A DNA stretch of 64,000 bases from an uncultured Aquimarina sp. Lineage in GTDB: Bacteria; Bacteroidota; Bacteroidia; Flavobacteriales; Flavobacteriaceae. How positions within the stretch are numbered: the first letter of the stretch is position 1; each line of letters opens with the position of its first letter. The DNA lies in the NCBI GenBank assembly GCA_947496555.1, contig CANMDH010000001.1:1-64000 (forward strand), given 5' to 3'. A program made the position numbers and the translations under genes. The notes beneath the pieces were generated by a model. It saw only the letters and a list, made by a program, of their open reading frames with translations. It did no database searches and was not told where the DNA came from. Shown piece after piece: positions 36,642-44,283 of this stretch.

Positions 36642-36670
36642 TTAAACTATAAGTTTAAATACTAAGTATT
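36642..36670. promoter_or_regulatory. Two adjoining palindromes before the Gfo/Idh/MocA gene
   Basis: TTAAACT-ATA-AGTTTAA (36642-36658) is a perfect 17-bp palindrome. It is directly followed, sharing one base, by the perfect 13-bp palindrome AATACTAAGTATT (36658-36670). They lie 30 nt before the start of the oxidoreductase gene. A double operator for a dimeric repressor is plausible. Confidence 0.45.
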
Positions 36671-36699
36671 AGTTTTAATTAAAATAAAATTCAAGAAAA

Positions 36700-37845
36700 A
36701 TGACCCGACTTAAAATGGGAATGATAGGCGGTGGAATCGGCTCCTTTATTGGAGACGTACACCGAAAGGCTGCTAGTATTGATGGGATGATCGATTTGGT
36801 GTGTGGTGCTTTCTCCAGTAGTGAAGAAAAAAGCATCGCTTCTGCCGAAGCATTAGGTCTTCCAAAAGAAAGAGCTTATGGTAGCTTCGAACAAATGATC
36901 ACTGAGGAAGCAAAGCTCCCTGAAGAAGAGCGTATGGATTTTGTGGCTATCGTAACACCAAATCATATGCATTTTCCGCCTGCAAAAATGGCGCTTGAAC
37001 ATGGTTTTCATGTGATATGTGATAAACCTGTTACCTTAACACTTGAAGAAGCTATAGAACTTGAAAAGATTGTAAATTCTTCAAAAAAAGTTTTTGCGCT
37101 TACTCATAACTACACAGGATACCCCATGGTAAAACAGGCAAAAGCAATGATAGCCAAAGGAGATCTGGGTGTTATTAGAAAAATAAACGTACAGTATCTG
37201 CAGGGTTGGTTAGCAACTTCAGTAGAAAAAACAGGGCAAAAACAGGCTACCTGGCGTGTAGATCCCAAAAAATCAGGCATTGGTGGTGCTTTGGGAGACA
37301 TTGGTACTCATGCTGAAAACTTGGCTGAGTATATCACCGGAATTCAGATTGAAGAACTCGCAGCAGATGTTACAGCGTTTGGAGAAGGAAGAATTTTGGA
37401 TGATGATGGCAATATCCTTCTTCGTTTTGAAAATGGAGCTAAGGGAACCATGACATTCTCACAAATTGCAACCGGTGAAGAGAATAACCTTGGCATTAAA
37501 ATTTATGGAACCAAAGGAAGTATAGAATGGTATCAGGAAAATCCTAATGAATTGGTAGTTCGATGGCTCGATAAACCTAAACAAATCTTCACTCCAGGTG
37601 GAAACGGTGGTTATCCGGAAGCTTCAGAATACGTTCGAATTCCGGCAGGACATCCAGAAGGTTATTTAGAAGGTTTTGCCACTATTTATAGGAGTTTTGC
37701 TAAGGAGTTACAAAAAATTAATTCTGGAGACGCTCCTTCTGCCTTTCCCGATTTTCCAACGGTGAAAGATGGGGTAAGAGGTATGAAATTTATTTATGCC
37801 TCCGTAGAGAGCAGTAAAAACAATGCTACTTGGACAAAAATATAA
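36700..37845 (+). CDS. Gfo/Idh/MocA family NAD(P)-dependent oxidoreductase
   Basis: A 381-residue cytoplasmic oxidoreductase with an N-terminal Rossmann motif (GMIGGGIGSFIGDVHRKA) and the catalytic Lys-Pro motif CDKPVTL at about 107-113 (K109, P110). The C-terminal alpha/beta domain contains GDIGTHAENLAEY, with the His expected in the active site. Members oxidise or reduce sugars at C3. In this cluster it may interconvert a 3-keto-sugar and its parent sugar after uptake. Confidence 0.88.
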   Translation: MTRLKMGMIGGGIGSFIGDVHRKAASIDGMIDLVCGAFSSSEEKSIASAEALGLPKERAYGSFEQMITEEAKLPEEERMDFVAIVTPNHMHFPPAKMALEHGFHVICDKPVTLTLEEAIELEKIVNSSKKVFALTHNYTGYPMVKQAKAMIAKGDLGVIRKINVQYLQGWLATSVEKTGQKQATWRVDPKKSGIGGALGDIGTHAENLAEYITGIQIEELAADVTAFGEGRILDDDGNILLRFENGAKGTMTFSQIATGEENNLGIKIYGTKGSIEWYQENPNELVVRWLDKPKQIFTPGGNGGYPEASEYVRIPAGHPEGYLEGFATIYRSFAKELQKINSGDAPSAFPDFPTVKDGVRGMKFIYASVESSKNNATWTKI

Positions 37846-37851
37846 ATAGTG

Positions 37852-37946
37852 TTGAGTATGACAGAGGTGAGTAATTGAGTGTTCATTTATAATTAAAAAG
37901 TTACAAAATCGAAGAGGCACCCATATTCACAAACTCTGATACTCAA
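37852..37946. repeat. Long-range inverted repeat between Gfo and TIM-barrel genes
   Basis: TTGAGTATGACAGAG (37852-37866) is complementary, apart from a 2-nt bulge, to CTCTGATACTCAA (37934-37946). Between the arms are further AACTC/GAGT units. It fills most of the 121-bp gap and has the look of an intergenic palindromic element rather than a T-tailed terminator. Confidence 0.4.
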
Positions 37947-37966
37947 AAACTCAAAAAACTAATTAC

Positions 37967-39019
37967 ATGAAAACAATTAAAGGGCCCGCCGTATTCTTGG
38001 CTCAATTTATGGACGACAAAGCTCCTTTTGACTCTTTGGATGGACTATGTAAATGGGCCTCAGATTTAGGATATAAAGGTATACAAATCCCAACCTGGGA
38101 AACTCGTTTAATCGACCTGAACAAAGCTGCCGAAAGTCAAACCTACTGCGACGAATTAAAAGGTAAAATTGCCGATTACGGATTAGAAATAACTGAATTA
38201 TCTACCCACTTACAAGGGCAGCTGGTAGCGGTACATCCCGCCTATGATATCATGTTTGATAATTTTGCACCAGACGAGTGTAAAAACAATCCGAAAAAAC
38301 GAACAGAATGGGCCATACAACAAGTCACAAATGCAGCTACTGCTAGTCGAAGATTGGGGATCGATGTTCATGCTACATTCTCTGGGGCTTTGCTCTGGCA
38401 TACGATGCATCCCTGGCCACAGCGGCCAGCAGGTTTAGTCGAAATGGGATTTGAAGAACTCGCAAAGCGATGGCTACCCATCCTGGATCATTTTGATAAA
38501 GAAGGAGTTGATGTATGTTATGAAATTCATCCCGGTGAAGATCTGCATGACGGTGTAACTTTTGAACGTTTTCTAAAAGCCACTAATAATCATAAACGAG
38601 TAAACATTTTATATGACCCTAGTCACTTTGTATTACAACAATTAGATTATATCGAATACATTGATCATTATCATGAATTTATCAAAGCCTTTCATGTAAA
38701 AGATTCAGAATTTAATCCTACAGGAAAAAAAGGAGCCTTTGGCGGATACAGTGATTGGATTGACAGAGCAGGCAGATATCGTTCTCCTGGAGACGGCCAA
38801 GTGGATTTCAAAACTATCTTTTCAAAACTCACGCAGTATGGCTGTGATGTTTGGGCGGTGATGGAATGGGAATGTTGTATAAAATCCCCAGAGCAAGGTG
38901 CTCGAGAAGGTGCTCCATTTATACAAAATCATATTATCGAAGCTACACAAAAAGCTTTTGATGATTTTGCCGGAGCAGATATCGACAAAGTACAATTAAA
39001 AAAAATATTAGGATTGTAA
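37967..39019 (+). CDS. Cytoplasmic sugar phosphate isomerase/epimerase-like TIM barrel
   Basis: A 350-residue xylose-isomerase-like TIM-barrel protein without a signal peptide. Metal- and substrate-binding type segments are YEIHPGEDLHDG, NILYDPSHFVLQQ, FHVKDSEFNPTG and VMEWEC. It differs in length and location from the lipoprotein homologue at 34316. Together with the Gfo oxidoreductase it probably processes the imported oxidised sugar. Confidence 0.85.
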   Translation: MKTIKGPAVFLAQFMDDKAPFDSLDGLCKWASDLGYKGIQIPTWETRLIDLNKAAESQTYCDELKGKIADYGLEITELSTHLQGQLVAVHPAYDIMFDNFAPDECKNNPKKRTEWAIQQVTNAATASRRLGIDVHATFSGALLWHTMHPWPQRPAGLVEMGFEELAKRWLPILDHFDKEGVDVCYEIHPGEDLHDGVTFERFLKATNNHKRVNILYDPSHFVLQQLDYIEYIDHYHEFIKAFHVKDSEFNPTGKKGAFGGYSDWIDRAGRYRSPGDGQVDFKTIFSKLTQYGCDVWAVMEWECCIKSPEQGAREGAPFIQNHIIEATQKAFDDFAGADIDKVQLKKILGL

Positions 39020-39041
39020 CCAACCAAAAACAAACATTCAA

Positions 39042-39866
39042 ATGAAAAAACTAAGCTATTTCTTTATAATACTTATCATAGCTTTTTCGTGCAAAGAAAA
39101 AACGGAAAATACTGAAGCCAACAAGGAAGAAAAGGATACTGTATCTGATGCCATCATCGAAAAAGAAAAAAAGGCTGCTCAAGAAGGTGAGAAAATGGAT
39201 CCTAAGGAAACCGAGGTATGGGAACCGGAACCAAAGGTCGTGTCATTCAACGAAAATAATGTACCCTCGGATGCCATAGTATTGTTCGATGGTTCCAATT
39301 TAGATGCGTGGGTATCTGCAAAAGATTCTATATCACCTGCCGGTTGGACTGTGAATTCAGATAAAACAATGACTGTAAAACCAGGAACAGGAGATATACA
39401 AACAAAACAAAGTTTTGGGAGTGTACAATTACATATAGAATGGAGTGCGCCTGATGTTATTGAAGGTGAAGGTCAGGGTCGCGGTAATAGTGGGGTCTTT
39501 TTTTACAGAAATTATGAAGTGCAAATTTTAGACAGTTATCAAAATCGAACCTATTCTAATGGTCAGGCAACTTCAATCTACAAACAACATATCCCACTAG
39601 TAAATGCGACCAAAGCACCAGATCAATGGCAAATGTATGATATCATTTTTCATGCCCCAGAATTTGGCGCCGATGGTAAGAAAACCAAATCTGGGACCTT
39701 TACTGTACTTCATAATGGTGTTTTGGTGCAAGACCATGTTGAAATACTAGGTACTACAGAATATATAGGGCCTCCAAAAAACCCAGCACATGGTAAAGGA
39801 CCAATTAAACTTCAAGACCATAGAAATTTGGTTCAATACCGAAACATTTGGGTAAGAGAATTGTAA
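39042..39866 (+). CDS. DUF1080 (3-keto-glycoside hydrolase-like) lipoprotein
   Basis: A 274-residue lipoprotein (IAFSC, Cys-17) with an acidic linker and then a DUF1080 domain from about residue 75: IVLFDGSNLDAW, GDIQTKQSFGSVQLHIEW, GRGNSGVFF and GPIKLQDHRNLVQYRNIW. This concanavalin-like family is linked to cleavage of 3-keto-glycosides. Located at the cell surface or in the periplasm, it would cut the glycoside after its oxidation by the GMC complex. It follows the TIM-barrel gene by 22 bp. Confidence 0.88.
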   Translation: MKKLSYFFIILIIAFSCKEKTENTEANKEEKDTVSDAIIEKEKKAAQEGEKMDPKETEVWEPEPKVVSFNENNVPSDAIVLFDGSNLDAWVSAKDSISPAGWTVNSDKTMTVKPGTGDIQTKQSFGSVQLHIEWSAPDVIEGEGQGRGNSGVFFYRNYEVQILDSYQNRTYSNGQATSIYKQHIPLVNATKAPDQWQMYDIIFHAPEFGADGKKTKSGTFTVLHNGVLVQDHVEILGTTEYIGPPKNPAHGKGPIKLQDHRNLVQYRNIWVREL

Positions 39867-40000
39867 TGAGAACATCAAATAAAATGATATGGATTATGGT
39901 GATTGCTGCGGCAATCACCATAATTGGTTTAATCACGGGATGGTATCTTTTTATTTTCCTGGTCCTTCCTTTGGGGTTTCTTTTCAAGAAAAAGAACTGA
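39866..40000 (+). CDS. 44-residue membrane protein coupled to the DUF1080 gene
   Basis: A short ORF starting MRTSNKMIWIMVIAAAITII and ending FKKKN. It has two hydrophobic stretches and a positively charged end. Its ATG overlaps the DUF1080 stop in TAATG, the usual sign of translational coupling. No family recognised. It could be a small accessory membrane peptide or a chance ORF. Confidence 0.45.
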   Translation: MRTSNKMIWIMVIAAAITIIGLITGWYLFIFLVLPLGFLFKKKN

Positions 40001-40006
40001 TATTAT

Positions 40007-40903
40007 TTACTCTTGCAAGAACTTCTCTACCACCCCGGCTATATCTTTTTGTTTTGCCTTTATGTCCATTCCAAATAAAAATTCATATAATCGTTTATCA
40101 TCCACAGATTTTCTAAGGGTAAGATTTGTATTTCTATTGTAAATTTCTTCCCACTCTTTTCTAACTGACGCCCAAAATTTTTGATTTTCTTTCCACCAGG
40201 CTTTGGCTAACTTACATTTTTCATCTGGTACTTTGGTATAAATATTATATCCCTTTTCTTTTGCTAATAAAGTATCTTCTTCTACTTCTGTTCTAATTAC
40301 TTTGTCATTATCCTGCTCATGCACCCATCCATAATCTGTAATTTCTTGACGATTGCCTCTAACCATCAAATTATAATCACTTCGTTTGGTATATTCCCTA
40401 CGAGGTAATGGAGCATCTGTTTTATTTTCCCAATAGTGACGACCATCCACATGTACCCAGGTTGCCGAACCAGAATAACGAGGGCTATCATCTACCTGAT
40501 ATACCTTTTGAGTCCATTGTCCTTTCACTTCTTCGGGCGTAAGTGACGTATACTTCCATACATTGTCTTTATAATAATGATGCACATCGATATTTTCATA
40601 CAACCAGTCCTGCCTCCAATGTTTTATGATCATAGTATCCCTCACAATAAGTAAATGCTGAATAGATAATTTATTATCAGTATCCTCAATTAATTCTGCC
40701 CATTCCAAACCGCCTGTAACATAATCTTTCGACTTTTCATACCCCTCTTTTGGAGAAAAAGTTTCAGAATATTTAAATGTCACTTCATAACAACCGCACA
40801 TGGATTTGATAGCTTCTATATCTTGCTTTTTCTTGTCATTTTGTGCAAAAACATTGAATGAAATCAGTACGATTAATCCAGTGATAACTTTTTTAATTTT
40901 CAT
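40007..40903 (-). CDS. DUF6607 family secreted protein
   Basis: A 298-residue protein with a signal peptide (ending VFAQ) and the DUF6607 pattern: IKSMCGCYEVTFKYSETFSP, GLEWAELIEDTDNKLSIQHL, HWRQDWLYEN and DYGWVHEQDNDKVIR. The CGC motif might be a metal or haem contact. The family is often found next to haem or iron TonB receptors. It diverges from such a receptor here and shares a Fur-like palindrome with it, so iron-controlled expression is expected. Confidence 0.82.
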   Translation of the reverse strand: MKIKKVITGLIVLISFNVFAQNDKKKQDIEAIKSMCGCYEVTFKYSETFSPKEGYEKSKDYVTGGLEWAELIEDTDNKLSIQHLLIVRDTMIIKHWRQDWLYENIDVHHYYKDNVWKYTSLTPEEVKGQWTQKVYQVDDSPRYSGSATWVHVDGRHYWENKTDAPLPRREYTKRSDYNLMVRGNRQEITDYGWVHEQDNDKVIRTEVEEDTLLAKEKGYNIYTKVPDEKCKLAKAWWKENQKFWASVRKEWEEIYNRNTNLTLRKSVDDKRLYEFLFGMDIKAKQKDIAGVVEKFLQE

Positions 40904-40938
40904 TAGTAAGATGATTTTATAGATTAAAATATTGAGTT

Positions 40939-40946
40939 CAAAAATA
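40939..40946 (-). promoter_or_regulatory. -7 element for the DUF6607 gene
   Basis: On the minus strand this reads TATTTTTG, an exact TAnnTTTG match, about 36 nt before the DUF6607 start. Its -33 region falls inside the palindrome at 40955-40975. Confidence 0.5.
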
Positions 40947-40954
40947 ATTAATTT

Positions 40955-40975
40955 TATTTAGATTTAATAAAAATA
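40955..40975. promoter_or_regulatory. Fur-like palindrome 1
   Basis: A 21-bp imperfect palindrome, 8 of 10 pairs matching, with the left half TATTTAGATT. It covers the -33 positions of both divergent promoters of the DUF6607/TonB receptor pair. It shares the consensus TATTTAG-N7-CTAAATA with the element at 41004. Assignment to an iron regulator rests on gene context. Confidence 0.5.
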
Positions 40976-40981
40976 AGATTA

Positions 40982-40989
40982 TATATTTG
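40982..40989 (+). promoter_or_regulatory. -7 element for the TonB receptor operon
   Basis: TATATTTG, an exact TAnnTTTG match, lies 38 nt before the receptor start. A TTTAG at 40957-40961, inside Fur-like palindrome 1, sits 20 nt upstream and may serve as the -33 element. Confidence 0.55.
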
Positions 40990-41003
40990 TCATTCAATTA
41001 AAC

Positions 41004-41024
41004 TATTAAGAATCAATCTAAATA
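41004..41024. promoter_or_regulatory. Fur-like palindrome 2
   Basis: A second 21-bp imperfect palindrome, again 8 of 10 pairs, with the right half AATCTAAATA. It lies just after the predicted transcript start and right before the ATG of the TonB receptor, where a bound repressor would block transcription. Confidence 0.5.
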
Positions 41025-41026
41025 AC

Positions 41027-43117
41027 ATGAATCGAGTTTTTTGGGCATTTTTACTACTAAAATCAACACTATATGGCCAATATTCTACCCTCGAAAAGGA
41101 TTCCGATTCAATTGCTACTCAAAACCTTGAAGAAGTGGTCATTAGTGCAACACGAACCGAAAGACAGCTTTCCTCTCTTCCTCTTCCTGTAACATTAATA
41201 TCCAAAGATCAAATTCGAAATACTGGTAGGATACGATTAGATGAAATTCTGCAAGAACAAACGGGTATTATTACAGTAGCTGATGAAAGTGGTTTTGAAG
41301 GAGTGCAAATGCAAGGTATAGGCTCAGAATATATTATGATTTTAATCGATGGAGTTCCTTTGATAGGTCGCAGCTCAGGGAATTTTGATATAAGCAGACT
41401 TACCGTAGGTAATATCAAACAAATAGAAGTAGTTAAGGGCCCTTCGAGTAGTTTATACGGATCTGAAGCATTGGGAGGAGTAATCAATATAATTACTGAA
41501 AAACCGAAAAAAGAAAAGATCTCAGGTAATACTTCATATCGTTTGGGTAGTTACACCCAACAGGATGTCAATCTTAGTCTAAAACAAAAAATAAAGGGTT
41601 TTGGTTATACCCTATTTGCAAATCGTTTTTCTAGCGAAGGATATGATCTCAACCCAAATATTGAAGGACAAACTGTCGATCCTTTTGAAAACTATACCGT
41701 TAATGGCCAATTACATTACGATTTCTCTGATAAGTTATCGGTTTTCTCTTCTTCGCGTTTTTATTACCAAGCTATAGACAGCGAATTGTTTTCAGACGGA
41801 TTAAAATACAAAAGCAATGATGAAGAGATAGATTGGAATACGCACCTTAGATTTAATCATAAATGGAATGAAAATTTACACACAGAATACGAATTTTATT
41901 TTACCAATTATAACACTTCTCAAAAACTAGTCAACGAACCTACGGGAAATGTATTGAGCGAAAGCGACTTTGATCAAGGCCTAGCACGATTAGAGATACG
42001 AACAAATTATAAGTTTAAAAATGGTGGTCAATTAACGTCGGGAGCAGGATATCAATATGAATATGTAGATAGAACTTCTTTTGATCAGGAAGTAGATTTT
42101 AGTTCGCAATACATTTATATACAATATGACACTAATCTTATTCAAAATCTAAACGCAATTGGCGGTGTTCGTTTTGATAACCATTCTGAATATAGTAATC
42201 AATTAAGTCCAAAACTTGCATTACGTTATGAGGTTACAGATAACCTGGCAGCCAAAGCTTCCTTTGGTTATGGGTTTAAAGCTCCCGATTTCAGACAACT
42301 CTATCTCGATTTTACGAATTCTGCAGTAGGGTATACTGTTTTGGGATATAACGTAGCTGTAGAAAAGTTAAATGAATTGGTACAACAAGGCCAAATTCTT
42401 GATGTAGTGATTTCTGAAGATGAACTCCAAAATCCTTTAGAAGCTGAGAATTCAATTGGCTATAATGTTGGTTTAACTTATAAAAGTAAGAAATGGAATA
42501 CTGAAATTAACTTTTTCAGAAATGACTTCAAAAACCTTATCGATACTAGAATTATTGCGCGTAAAAACAATGGGCAAAATGTTTTTAGTTATCAAAATTT
42601 TGATGAAGTATTTACCACCGGTCTTGAACTAAATATTCAATACAAACCTATTAATCGGTTCCAAATAAATGCTGGATATCAATTGTTATATACTTATGAC
42701 AAGCAAAAATTAGATATGATAGACCAAGGGCAAATATTTGCCAGGGAACCACAAACCAATACAACTATTGCGATAGAAAGGTCCGACTATCTAGGTCTTG
42801 TAAACCGATCAAGACACAATGCTAATATAAAATTCTTCTATGATATCAAATCAGCCAATACGAATATCAACTTACGTCTTTTATACAGAAGTAAATATGG
42901 ATTGTTTGATACTAACGGAAATGGTATTATTGACGATTATGATCTCCCGGATAGTTTTGTCAACGCATTCGTTACAGCAAATATAGCGGCTACTAAGAAT
43001 TTTTGTAAAAACTTTGATTTACAAATAGGTGCAAACAACTTGTTTGACTTTACCGATGGAAATATTCCTACACAACCTGGGATACAATTATTTGCCAGGC
43101 TTAACTATAAATTTTAA
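41027..43117 (+). CDS. TonB-dependent receptor, probable haem/iron
   Basis: A 696-residue outer-membrane receptor with signal peptide (about 1-18), plug domain (LEEVVISATRTERQLSSLPL to GVINIITEKP, about 34-160) and a beta-barrel ending in ARLNYKF, with the final aromatic expected of barrel proteins. It imports a large chelate in a TonB-driven manner. The co-transcribed HmuY lipoprotein and the Fur-like sites point to haem as substrate, in the manner of HmuR/HmuY. Confidence 0.88.
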   Translation: MNRVFWAFLLLKSTLYGQYSTLEKDSDSIATQNLEEVVISATRTERQLSSLPLPVTLISKDQIRNTGRIRLDEILQEQTGIITVADESGFEGVQMQGIGSEYIMILIDGVPLIGRSSGNFDISRLTVGNIKQIEVVKGPSSSLYGSEALGGVINIITEKPKKEKISGNTSYRLGSYTQQDVNLSLKQKIKGFGYTLFANRFSSEGYDLNPNIEGQTVDPFENYTVNGQLHYDFSDKLSVFSSSRFYYQAIDSELFSDGLKYKSNDEEIDWNTHLRFNHKWNENLHTEYEFYFTNYNTSQKLVNEPTGNVLSESDFDQGLARLEIRTNYKFKNGGQLTSGAGYQYEYVDRTSFDQEVDFSSQYIYIQYDTNLIQNLNAIGGVRFDNHSEYSNQLSPKLALRYEVTDNLAAKASFGYGFKAPDFRQLYLDFTNSAVGYTVLGYNVAVEKLNELVQQGQILDVVISEDELQNPLEAENSIGYNVGLTYKSKKWNTEINFFRNDFKNLIDTRIIARKNNGQNVFSYQNFDEVFTTGLELNIQYKPINRFQINAGYQLLYTYDKQKLDMIDQGQIFAREPQTNTTIAIERSDYLGLVNRSRHNANIKFFYDIKSANTNINLRLLYRSKYGLFDTNGNGIIDDYDLPDSFVNAFVTANIAATKNFCKNFDLQIGANNLFDFTDGNIPTQPGIQLFARLNYKF

Positions 43118-43137
43118 TTATCTCAAAAATCAGAACA

Positions 43138-43770
43138 ATGAAAAAGTTATCGATTCTATTTTTTACACTTACAATTTTATTTATTTCTTGTAGTGATGAT
43201 GATGACAACGGGCCTAACCCAGATCCTGTTCAATCAAAACAAGCATCAAACATTTTTGCACCACAATCGGGAGGTCAAGGGACCGGGCAAGAAGTTTCTG
43301 GGGATTTTACAAAATTTGATTTTAAAACCGGAATAGTAACTACAAGCGACACAGAATGGGATATTGCTTTTAGAGGAACCACTATTGCTGTTAATGGAGG
43401 AACAGTAACCGGAACTACCGATGAACCAACGCGTAATGGAGATGCTGCCTCTGCAATTGCTACTGGTACTTTTGCCAATATTACCAATGCCGAAGGTTTA
43501 ACTTTTAAGCAAGATGCCAATGCCTCTTTTGCAATCCCGACCGGAAGTGATAATGGTTGGTACAACTATAATTTCATGACTAATGTAATATCTCCAATTC
43601 CGGGAAAAGTTTTGGTTTTCAAGACTAGAGACAACAGATACGCCAAAGTAGAAATCTTAAGCTATTACAAAGACGCGCCAACTACTCCCGATCCAACTTC
43701 AGATGAAGCGCGATACTATACATTCAGTTATGTATATAACCCCAATGAAGGAGACAAAAACTTGAACTAA
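43138..43770 (+). CDS. hmuY: HmuY-family haem-binding lipoprotein
   Basis: A 210-residue lipoprotein (FISC, Cys-18, followed by an Asp-rich SDDDDNGP). The HmuY domain is seen in FKTGIVTTSDTEWDIAFRGT, TIAVNGG and YYTFSYVYNPNEG. In Porphyromonas HmuY takes haem from host proteins and hands it to the TonB receptor. Here it could scavenge haem from the environment. It lies 20 bp after the receptor and overlaps the next gene by one base. Confidence 0.85.
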   Translation: MKKLSILFFTLTILFISCSDDDDNGPNPDPVQSKQASNIFAPQSGGQGTGQEVSGDFTKFDFKTGIVTTSDTEWDIAFRGTTIAVNGGTVTGTTDEPTRNGDAASAIATGTFANITNAEGLTFKQDANASFAIPTGSDNGWYNYNFMTNVISPIPGKVLVFKTRDNRYAKVEILSYYKDAPTTPDPTSDEARYYTFSYVYNPNEGDKNLN

Positions 43771-44219
43771 TGCAGAGAACAATAAACATTATTTTTATCA
43801 TTCTGCGTATCGGTTTGGGCGGAATGATGGTCTATGGAGGAATTCAAAAATTTCAGAAACCCAATCCAACTCCCCTAGAAGTGGTAGCAAAAGCTTCAAA
43901 ATTTCAGGGACCAGATCAAGAAAACACATTACAAAAGGTTTTATATATCAATGGAATGAAGCAAACAGGGTACTTTTGGCAGATATTAGGCATTTGTGAA
44001 CTACTATTTGGTCTGTTATTAATCCTGCAGAGGACAAGTTTTATAGGAGCTTTATTTTTACTACCCATAACCCTACATATTTTTCTGTTTCATTTATTTT
44101 TGGAATCTGATGAAGTAGGAGAATTATTGTTAACGAGCGGGTATCTAATCGTCAACATTGCATTGATTACCAAAGAATATAAGCAATGGAAGAAATTATT
44201 ATGGATTAAATATTGGTAA
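43770..44219 (+). CDS. DoxX-like membrane protein
   Basis: A 149-residue protein with four hydrophobic helices, starting IFIILRIGLGGMMVYGGIQK, a DoxX/DUF417-like pattern. Its ATG overlaps the HmuY stop (TAATG), so it is translationally coupled. DoxX-like proteins occur beside many transport or redox systems and have no firm biochemical role. Membership of an iron/haem operon is the main clue. Confidence 0.75.
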   Translation: MQRTINIIFIILRIGLGGMMVYGGIQKFQKPNPTPLEVVAKASKFQGPDQENTLQKVLYINGMKQTGYFWQILGICELLFGLLLILQRTSFIGALFLLPITLHIFLFHLFLESDEVGELLLTSGYLIVNIALITKEYKQWKKLLWIKYW

Positions 44220-44283
44220 TATATTCAAATACCAGAAAAGGAAGTAATTTTGGATGATTCCTCTCAAAGTTAATTAAGTGACT

